Below are positions 58,354-64,000 of a stretch of 64,000 nt of DNA, piece by piece. A program made the translations under genes and the position numbers. Every line of letters starts with the position of its first letter. The first letter of the stretch is position 1. The stretch is taken from assembly GCF_012027725.1 (NCBI RefSeq), contig NZ_SJOU01000002.1, positions 62,001-126,000 on the forward strand, given 5' to 3'. The notes beneath the pieces were generated by a model. The model had not been told where the DNA came from, did no database searches, and saw nothing but the letters and a program-made list of their open reading frames with translations. Source of the DNA: Olsenella sp. SW781 (GTDB taxonomy: Bacteria > Actinomycetota > Coriobacteriia > Coriobacteriales > Atopobiaceae).

Positions 58354-58450
58354 GGGGGCACTCGCGAGTGCGCTCTCCAAATTTGCAGGTAGACGCCTCG
58401 GGCGCATCGAGTGCCCTCCGGGAGTGCCCGCACCATATTGAGAGCGCCCC
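58354..58450. repeat. CACTC/GAGTG palindromic repeat cluster before queA
   Basis: GGGCACTC (58356-58363) pairs with GAGTGCCC (58409-58416) or the following GGAGTGCCC; GCGCTCTC (58370-58377) pairs with GAGAGCGC (58440-58447). Related to clusters at 7384 and 12776. The rest of the 214-bp gap has a TATCGT -10-like word (58508-58513). Confidence 0.7.
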
Positions 58451-58538
58451 GCCCGGCTCGCCCAGGATTGCGGTGGCGGGCCCTCACGCCGGGCGCCCTG
58501 CGCGTGCTATCGTAGTGCGCTGGACCAAGGAGGAACCC

Positions 58539-59705
58539 ATGCGCACCGACGACTTCGACTACCCGCTTCCCGACGAGCTCATCGCCCAGGCTCCGGCCGA
58601 GCCGCGCGACTCCTGCCGCCTGCTCGTGCTGCACCGCGAGGACGGCTCCGTCGAGCACCGTCGCTTCACGGACATCCTCGACTACCTCGAGCCCGGCGAC
58701 CTGCTCGTGGCAAACCGCACGCGCGTCATGCCGGCGCGCCTCGTGGGCCGCAAGCGCGGCACGGGCGGCGTCTGCGAGACGCTGCTGCTCAAGCGCCGCG
58801 AGGACGTGGACCCGCTCGGCGGCGTCTGGGAGTGCCTGGTCAACCCCGGCAAGCGCCTGCGCCAGCCGGGCATCGTGATCGAGTACCGCGCCGGCGGCCT
58901 GCACGCCCCGGAGTCGGCGCCGGTCGTGCTCACCGGGGAGATCGTCGACTTCGTCGAGGGCAGCAAGGGCGGCCGTCTCGTGCGCTTCTCGCCGGCGGGC
59001 GAGAAGGACGACGGCACGCCGCGCACGCTGGACGAGGCGATCCACGCCGCCGGCCACGTGCCGCTGCCTCCCTACATCACCCAGTACGAGGGCGACCCCG
59101 AGAAGTACCAGACCGTCTACGCCATGAGCGAGGAGCACTCCGCCGCCGCGCCCACGGCCGGCCTCCACTTCACGCCCGAGCTCATCGAGCGGATTCGCGA
59201 GAAGGGCGTGGGCTGGGCGACGGTGGAGCTCGAGGTGGGCATCGACACCTTCCGCCTGGTCACCGAGGACGACCCCACGCAGCACGTCATGCACACCGAG
59301 CGCTATCACGTGCCCCAGGAGGTCGTCGACGCCGTGCACGCCACCAAGGCCGCGGGCCGTCGCGTGATCGCCGTGGGGACCACCTCGGTCCGCTCGCTGG
59401 AGAGCGCCTGGGAGGAGGGCGCCGCGCCGAGCGAGCCGCCCGTGGCCGCGCGCCGCTTCGAGGGTGCCGCCGGAACGGGCGACGTCGTGGCGCGCGAGAA
59501 CGCCACCACGAACCTCTACCTCATGCCGGGGTCGGACTTCCACGTGGTGGACGCGATGATCACGAACTTCCACGTGCCGCGCTCGACGCTCATGATGCTC
59601 GTCTCGGCCTTCGCCACGCGCGACCAGATCATGGCCGCCTACGACGCCGCCATCGAGGAGCGCTACCGCTTCCTCTCCTTCGGCGACGCGATGCTCATCG
59701 AGTAG
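58539..59705 (+). CDS. queA: S-adenosylmethionine:tRNA ribosyltransferase-isomerase
   Basis: 388 residues from ATG 58539 (AAGGAGG upstream). Family motifs: FDYPLPDELIAQAPAEPRD, LLVANRTRVMPARL, HVPLPPYI, SAAAPTAGLHFT, VGTTSVRSLES and NLYLMPGSDF. It transfers the ribosyl part of SAM to preQ1 in tRNA to make epoxyqueuosine, the substrate of QueH, and so links with queH and tgt in this window. Confidence 0.94.
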   Translation: MRTDDFDYPLPDELIAQAPAEPRDSCRLLVLHREDGSVEHRRFTDILDYLEPGDLLVANRTRVMPARLVGRKRGTGGVCETLLLKRREDVDPLGGVWECLVNPGKRLRQPGIVIEYRAGGLHAPESAPVVLTGEIVDFVEGSKGGRLVRFSPAGEKDDGTPRTLDEAIHAAGHVPLPPYITQYEGDPEKYQTVYAMSEEHSAAAPTAGLHFTPELIERIREKGVGWATVELEVGIDTFRLVTEDDPTQHVMHTERYHVPQEVVDAVHATKAAGRRVIAVGTTSVRSLESAWEEGAAPSEPPVAARRFEGAAGTGDVVARENATTNLYLMPGSDFHVVDAMITNFHVPRSTLMMLVSAFATRDQIMAAYDAAIEERYRFLSFGDAMLIE

Positions 59706-59722
59706 GGCGCCCCGGGGCCTCG

Positions 59723-60994
59723 CTACAGAACGATAAGGACGACGATCAGGACCAGGATGACCGCGACGGCGACGATGACGGCGCCGAACGCGACGCGCTC
59801 GCGGCGCGTGCGCGCCCTCAGGCCGCGCTCGGCCTCCGAGAGTCCCTCGACGACGGCCTCCTGGTCGGCGATCTGGGCGCGGAGGCCCTCGATGCTCTCG
59901 CGGAGCTCGGCGGTCACCTCGGGCGTCGCGTGGATCTCCTCCGCCTCGTCGATGAGGGCCTGTGCGCCGTCATGCCGCTCCGCCGCCTCGTCGTAGGCGG
60001 CCTTGGCCTCCTCGGCGCCGTCGCGCGCGGCGGAGATCTGCTCCTCGAGCGCCTTCTCCTCGGCCTTGGCCTTGGCCTGGAGCTCGTCGTACTCGCCCTT
60101 CTTCTCCTCGTACTCCCTGCGGGCGTCGTCCGCCTCGCGCTGGGCGCTCTCGAGGGACTGCTTCTGGGTCCAGAGGTGCGTGCTCGCCGCGTCGACCGCC
60201 TCCTGGGCGTCGTGCGTGGTGGCGCTGACGTCGGACCGGGCGGCCTCAACGTGGGCGAGCTCGGTCACGATCTCGTTCTTGAGCTGGGTCACGGCGTTGG
60301 AGGAGGGGTCGGCCTCCTGCGCGCGCCTGAGCTCCTCCTGCACCTTGCGCAGACGCGCCTGGGAGCTGTCCACCGCGCGGTTCGCCGCGGCGATGCCCTG
60401 CTCCCTGCGGTCGGTCGCGCTCTTCAGCTGCCCCTCTGCGGTCTTCACGGCGCGCTTGGCCTCGGCCACGACGCGACTCGCCTCGTCGTGGCGCTCCCGT
60501 GCCGAGTCGGCGAGCCGCTTGTAGGGCCGCAGCTCCTGCTCGTGGTCGCGCCTCATGCCCGCGAGCCGTTCCTCGAGCGCCTTCGCCTCCTCCTCGAGCC
60601 GCTCGACCTTGCCCTGCTCGGCCACGAGCGTCTCGTTGGTCTCCGACACGATCGCGCCCTGCTCGCGGATGATGTCCCCGTAGCCGGACTCGACCTCCTC
60701 GCGGTGGGAGAGCTCCGCCTCGTCGGCCTCGAGCGTCTCGCGCAGCTCGCGGAGCCGCGCGCGAGCGGACCCGTGCCGCCTCGCCGCCTCGCGGACGTCC
60801 TTGACGGCGGAGAGGCCGTTCATGAAGGTCGTGGCGGCCGTCCCCGCGGCGCCGCGCGCCGCCCCGAGCGCTGCGTCAAGCGCCCGCGACGAGCCGCGCG
60901 CCTCGGCCTCGCCCGCCTCGGGGGCGGTGGCTTGGTCGGTCGACGGCGCGTCCGTCTCCTTGGCGTTCTTCAGCTCCTCGGGTTCGTGTGCCAT
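59723..60994 (-). CDS. Long coiled-coil protein with C-terminal membrane anchor
   Basis: 423 residues from ATG 60994 (GAGAGGAG). After a polar acidic head (1-75), residues about 75-395 are nearly continuous heptads rich in Glu, Ala, Arg and Lys. The last ~25 residues (AFGAVIVAVAVILVLIVVLIVL) form a single tail anchor. No family recognised; an envelope-tethered spacer or structural role is plausible. Convergent with queA (17 bp gap). Confidence 0.72.
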   Translation of the reverse strand: MAHEPEELKNAKETDAPSTDQATAPEAGEAEARGSSRALDAALGAARGAAGTAATTFMNGLSAVKDVREAARRHGSARARLRELRETLEADEAELSHREEVESGYGDIIREQGAIVSETNETLVAEQGKVERLEEEAKALEERLAGMRRDHEQELRPYKRLADSARERHDEASRVVAEAKRAVKTAEGQLKSATDRREQGIAAANRAVDSSQARLRKVQEELRRAQEADPSSNAVTQLKNEIVTELAHVEAARSDVSATTHDAQEAVDAASTHLWTQKQSLESAQREADDARREYEEKKGEYDELQAKAKAEEKALEEQISAARDGAEEAKAAYDEAAERHDGAQALIDEAEEIHATPEVTAELRESIEGLRAQIADQEAVVEGLSEAERGLRARTRRERVAFGAVIVAVAVILVLIVVLIVL

Positions 60995-61241
60995 GGGTCC
61001 GCTCCTCTCAGCCGCGAGCGCTCGCGGCGCGCTGTCTCGTGTGACGGCGACGCCGTCATCAACATTGTCTCGCACGACCGCCCGCCGCCTGCCCTGATTC
61101 CGCTTATCCCCAGAGATTGCACCCTTGGCCAGAAGTTTGGCGCCAACTCGTTCCTTGTTTGCTAGGATGTGCTATGTGTTTCTCAGGGGGGATGCAGACG
61201 TCCCCGATTGTTCTGGAGTATTTGGAAAGGGAGTCCGCAAC

Positions 61242-61514
61242 ATGGTTTCTAAGCAGACGAGCATCATCAACGCCACCGGCCTTCACGCCCGTCCCGCGTC
61301 CGTCTTCGTGACCGAGGCCAAGAAGTACCAGTGCAACGTCACCATCAAGAACGTCGACAAGGACTCCGCTCCTGTCAACGCCAAGTCCATCATGATGATC
61401 CTGGCCGCCGGCCTCGGCACCGGCACCAAGGTCGAGGTTGCCTGCGACGGTGCCGACGAGCAGGAGGCCCTGGACGCCCTGATCGCCCTCATCGACTCCG
61501 GTTTCGGCGAGTAG
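61242..61514 (+). CDS. ptsH: HPr phosphocarrier protein
   Basis: 90 residues. Active-site His15 is in TGLHARPAS and the regulatory serine in NAKSIMMIL (Ser49, equivalent to Ser46), so both enzyme I and HPr kinase phosphorylation sites are present. Alone here, without ptsI. GGAAAGGGAG precedes ATG 61242. An intrinsic terminator follows. The 247-bp upstream gap has a TAGGAT -10-like word (61163-61168) but no other gene. Confidence 0.94.
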   Translation: MVSKQTSIINATGLHARPASVFVTEAKKYQCNVTIKNVDKDSAPVNAKSIMMILAAGLGTGTKVEVACDGADEQEALDALIALIDSGFGE

Positions 61515-61552
61515 TCAATCAGCGACACCTCATCACCTTTTCTCGATGGTTC

Positions 61553-61586
61553 GACCCGGCGTCACTGCGACGCCGGGTCCTTTTGT
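61553..61586 (+). terminator. Rho-independent terminator of ptsH
   Basis: GACCCGGCGTC (61553-61563) and GACGCCGGGTC (61569-61579) form a perfect 11-bp stem followed by CTTTTGTG. Confidence 0.88.
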
Positions 61587-61616
61587 GTAGGATGGGCACG
61601 CCAAGTTGCGACTGCG

Positions 61617-61719
61617 AGGTCGTCGAGAAGAACCGTGTGGCCCGCCGCGAGTTCTGCAGCCGCGCCCTTTGCGGCGAAGCTGTCCGAGCGCCGGGTCACA
61701 CGGTTCTTCTCGGCGACCT
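61617..61719. repeat. Inverted pair of GAGAAGAAC words upstream of tgt
   Basis: 28-bp arms 61617-61644 and 61692-61719 match at 26 positions, each containing CGAGAAGAACCGTGTG. The interval is 47 nt. The right arm ends 22 bp before the tgt start, so it may also influence tgt expression. Confidence 0.85.
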
Positions 61720-61741
61720 CCCCACGCGAGCGGAGGAAGCC

Positions 61742-62881
61742 GTGGATACGAGCCTGTTCAAGTACGAAGTCCTCGCCGAGGACCCGGCGACGCACGCGCG
61801 CGCGGGCGTCCTGCATACGCCCCACGGCGACGTCCCCACGCCGATCTTCATGCCGGTGGGGACCAAGGCAACGGTGAAGGGCCTGCCTCCTTCGACGCTC
61901 GAGCAGCTGGGCACCAAGATCCTGCTCGCCAACACCTATCACCTCTCCATGCGCCCGGGCGCCGACCTCGTGGCCGAGATGGGCGGCCTTCACGACTTCA
62001 TGGGCTGGCACCATCCCATCCTCACGGACTCCGGCGGCTTCCAGGTCTTCTCCCACGAGGAGTTCTTCAGGCTCTCGCGCGACGGCGTGCGCTTCCGGGC
62101 GGTGGACTACGACGGCCGCTGGGTCGAGTGGTCGCCCGAGGAGAACATGGCGATCGCCCAGAAGCTCGGCGCCGACATCGTGATGCAGCTCGACCAGTGC
62201 GTGGGCTACCCGGCGCCGCGCTCCAAGGTGGAGCGCTCCGTCGAGCTCTCGAGCCTGTGGGCCGAGCGCTGCTACGCGGCGCACACCCGACCCGACCAGG
62301 CGCTCTTCGGCATCGTCCAGGGCGGCATGCACCTCGACCTGCGCCTGCGCTCCCTGCGCCACCTCGAGGAGATCGGCGACTTCCCCGGCTACGGCATCGG
62401 CGGCTACTCGGTGGGGGAGGACCACGACACGATGTTCGAGTCCCTCGCGCCGCTCGTCTCCGAGCACATGCCGCGCAGCAAGCCGCGCTACCTCATGGGC
62501 GTCGGCAACCCCACCACGCTCGTGCGCGGCGTCGCCTGCGGCGTGGACATGTTCGACTGCGTGCTGCCCACGCGCACGGCGCGCACCGGCTCCGCGTTCT
62601 CGAGCGAGGGCCGCCTGAACTTCCGGCACGCCCGCTTCACCCACGACCACGGCCCGCTCGACCCGGCGTGCCCCTGCCCCACCTGCACCGGGGGCTTCTC
62701 GCGCGCCTACCTGCACCACCTCGTGCGCCAGAAGGAGATGCTCGGCTCGATCCTCATCTCCCAGCACAACATCTACTACCTGCTCGACCTCATGCGCCGC
62801 GCGCGCGAGGCCATCGTGGCGGGCACCTACGCCGCCTTCGTCGAGGACTGGATGGCGTCCCCGGCGGCGCGGGACTGGTAG
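61742..62881 (+). CDS. tgt: tRNA-guanine transglycosylase
   Basis: 379 residues from GTG 61742 (GGAGG upstream). The catalytic Asp96 is in LTDSGGFQVFS, the second in MFDCVLPTRTART, substrate loop FGIVQGG, and the zinc site is CPCPTC plus a downstream His. It inserts preQ1 at the wobble position of tRNAs. Upstream is ptsH, downstream secD, a common tgt-secD order. Confidence 0.95.
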   Translation: MDTSLFKYEVLAEDPATHARAGVLHTPHGDVPTPIFMPVGTKATVKGLPPSTLEQLGTKILLANTYHLSMRPGADLVAEMGGLHDFMGWHHPILTDSGGFQVFSHEEFFRLSRDGVRFRAVDYDGRWVEWSPEENMAIAQKLGADIVMQLDQCVGYPAPRSKVERSVELSSLWAERCYAAHTRPDQALFGIVQGGMHLDLRLRSLRHLEEIGDFPGYGIGGYSVGEDHDTMFESLAPLVSEHMPRSKPRYLMGVGNPTTLVRGVACGVDMFDCVLPTRTARTGSAFSSEGRLNFRHARFTHDHGPLDPACPCPTCTGGFSRAYLHHLVRQKEMLGSILISQHNIYYLLDLMRRAREAIVAGTYAAFVEDWMASPAARDW

Positions 62882-62938
62882 GCGCAGGGAGGCCCCTCGC
62901 CCGGCCGGCCGGCTTTCGGGGCGCCCCGCCCGTTGCGG

Positions 62939-62944
62939 TATGAT
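62939..62944 (+). promoter_or_regulatory. Possible -10 of secD
   Basis: TATGAT stands out in the GC-rich 113-bp gap between tgt and secD. A GGCGC-TGAA-GCGCC hairpin (62959-62972) follows in the leader. No convincing -35. Confidence 0.3.
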
Positions 62945-62994
62945 TGTTCGGATTGACAGGGCGCTGAAGCGCCACCCAACCGAAGAGGCATGCC

Positions 62995-64000
62995 ATGAGA
63001 GACGAGAAGAACGGGAAGGGCGCCACGGGCGTCAGCCGCTGGGGAGCGGCGGCGGGCCCCGCGCCGAGGAGCAAGGCCGGGCAGGCGGGCCGTGGGGTCC
63101 CCTCCGACGCGCGGTCGCAGATTGCCGCACTGGCGGTGGCCGTCGTCCTTCTCGTCGCCTCCGTCCTTCTCGCCCTGCCCCCCGCCGAGGTCCTCGGCTG
63201 GGGCGTCGACTTCGCCGGGGGGACGTCCTACTCGTACCCGCTCGCCGATGGCGGCGCGGACTCCGCGGCGACCGCCGCCGCGGTCAGGTCGCGGCTCTCC
63301 GCGCTCGGCGTGCGCGGCGCGCGCGTCGGCTCGGGGGAGGGCGTGACCGTCGAGGTCCCCGCCGGGCAGGATGCCGCCGACGCCGTCGAGGTCGCCACGA
63401 GGCCGGGCAGGGTCGAGCTCGTCCGCCTCGACGCCATCTCGGACGCCGACGCGCTTGCGCGGGTGCAGGCGGGCGCATCCGGTGTGGCGCTCGCCGAGGG
63501 CAGCTACGAGGCGTTTCTCGACAACTCCTCCATCGCCTCCGTCCAACCGGTGAGGCTCTCCGCCTCCTCCGACCTCTACGGCATGCAGATCACCTTCACC
63601 TCCGAGGGCGCCGAGGCCTTCGCCGAGGTGACGTCCGAGCTCGCCCCCGTGGGTGGGCAGGTCGCGGTCGTCTTCGACGGCACCGTGGTCGCGGCGGCCG
63701 GGGTGAGCGACCCCATCACCGACGGCGTGGTCACCGTCTCCGCGGACCTCTCCCTCACGGACGCCGCGGGCATGCAGGCCGCGGTCAGGACCGGCGTGCT
63801 GCCGGCCGAGCTCGGCGAGGGGACCGTCGCGCCGCTCGCCGCGTCCGTCTCCGGCGCCGGCCTCCTCCGGGCGCTCGTCGTCGCGGGCGTCGTGGCGCTC
63901 GTTGTGCTCGTGGCGCTGCTCGCGACCATGCGCCTGCTCGGCCTCGTCGCGTACGCCGGCCTGGTCAGCGTCGCCGTGCTCGAGGTGGGCGGCCTCGCCG
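62995..64000 (+). CDS. secD: Protein translocase subunit SecD (3' end outside window)
   Basis: At least 335 residues from ATG 62995 (AGAGG upstream), open to the window edge. One N-terminal helix (about 43-63) follows a polar basic head. GWGVDFAGGTSY is the SecD/SecF signature after helix 1. The periplasmic-type P1 region contains FDGTVVAAAGVSDPIT and ends RTGVLPAEL, diagnostic of SecD, and the second helix starts near residue 303. SecD with SecF uses the membrane potential to assist Sec export. Confidence 0.88.
   Translation, partial: MRDEKNGKGATGVSRWGAAAGPAPRSKAGQAGRGVPSDARSQIAALAVAVVLLVASVLLALPPAEVLGWGVDFAGGTSYSYPLADGGADSAATAAAVRSRLSALGVRGARVGSGEGVTVEVPAGQDAADAVEVATRPGRVELVRLDAISDADALARVQAGASGVALAEGSYEAFLDNSSIASVQPVRLSASSDLYGMQITFTSEGAEAFAEVTSELAPVGGQVAVVFDGTVVAAAGVSDPITDGVVTVSADLSLTDAAGMQAAVRTGVLPAELGEGTVAPLAASVSGAGLLRALVVAGVVALVVLVALLATMRLLGLVAYAGLVSVAVLEVGGLA

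Overview
The window is a 64 kb chromosomal segment of a high-GC (roughly two-thirds GC) Gram-positive-like actinobacterium. The PstSCAB/PhoU locus with two PstB ATPases, heterodimeric ABC exporters, SirTM/macrodomain pair, Hcp with a Crp/Fnr regulator, HPr, queuosine genes and lipoprotein signals best fit the anaerobic Coriobacteriia (Olsenella/Atopobiaceae-like). That placement is inference from gene content and composition. No rRNA, tRNA, transposase, prophage or CRISPR array was seen.

Region by region. 1-4.5 kb: end of a membrane protein, macrodomain-sirtuin pair, HxlR regulator with a divergent NAD(P)-binding protein, then two toxin-antitoxin modules (RelB-like/PIN and HicAB). 4.5-9.2 kb: DUF2252, MFS exporter, DUF1810, TagI glycosylase and a SWIM zinc-finger protein. 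9.2-10.5 kb: a promoter, a ~190 nt highly structured untranslated leader and a PDDEXK (DUF1016/YhcG-type) nuclease, the most system-like unexplained locus. 10.5-21 kb: YbaK-GNAT fusion, metallo-hydrolase, flavin reductase, oxidoreductase pair, LysR, CmpB-type membrane protein, lipase-like protein and CHAD protein. 21-25 kb: a metal/siderophore/cobamide ABC importer whose permease and ATPase are fused in frame through a palindromic repeat. 25-35 kb: esterase, EamA transporter, AhpC, radical SAM/TetR pair, Hcp with a divergent Crp/Fnr regulator, UspA, MBL protein, a truncated TipA-like MerR protein and Nudix. 35-44 kb: two duplicated heterodimeric ABC exporter operons under a common MarR-type operator. 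44-51.7 kb: phosphate regulon pstS-pstC-pstA-pstB-pstB-phoU followed by a response regulator and sensor kinase, with Pho-box-like repeats in front. 51.8-64 kb: hydrolase-GNAT fusion, a five-unit 61-bp hairpin array, a MetRS, DUF3267, queH, corA, queA, a coiled-coil membrane protein, HPr (ptsH), tgt and the start of secD.

The overriding feature is the intergenic DNA. At least six families of short palindromic repeats occupy gene junctions. The commonest carries a GGGACAGG core between short variable complementary words, often doubled into 60-200 bp palindromes with perfect 26-49 bp arms. Several overlap stop codons, and at three places (FecCD-ATPase fusion, both ends of QueH, start of YbaK-GNAT) they are read as protein or supply start signals. 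Independently, the word CGAGAAGRAC (GTYCTTCTCG on the other strand) occurs about 40 times, inside and outside genes, far above expectation, which suggests a genome-wide DNA signal.
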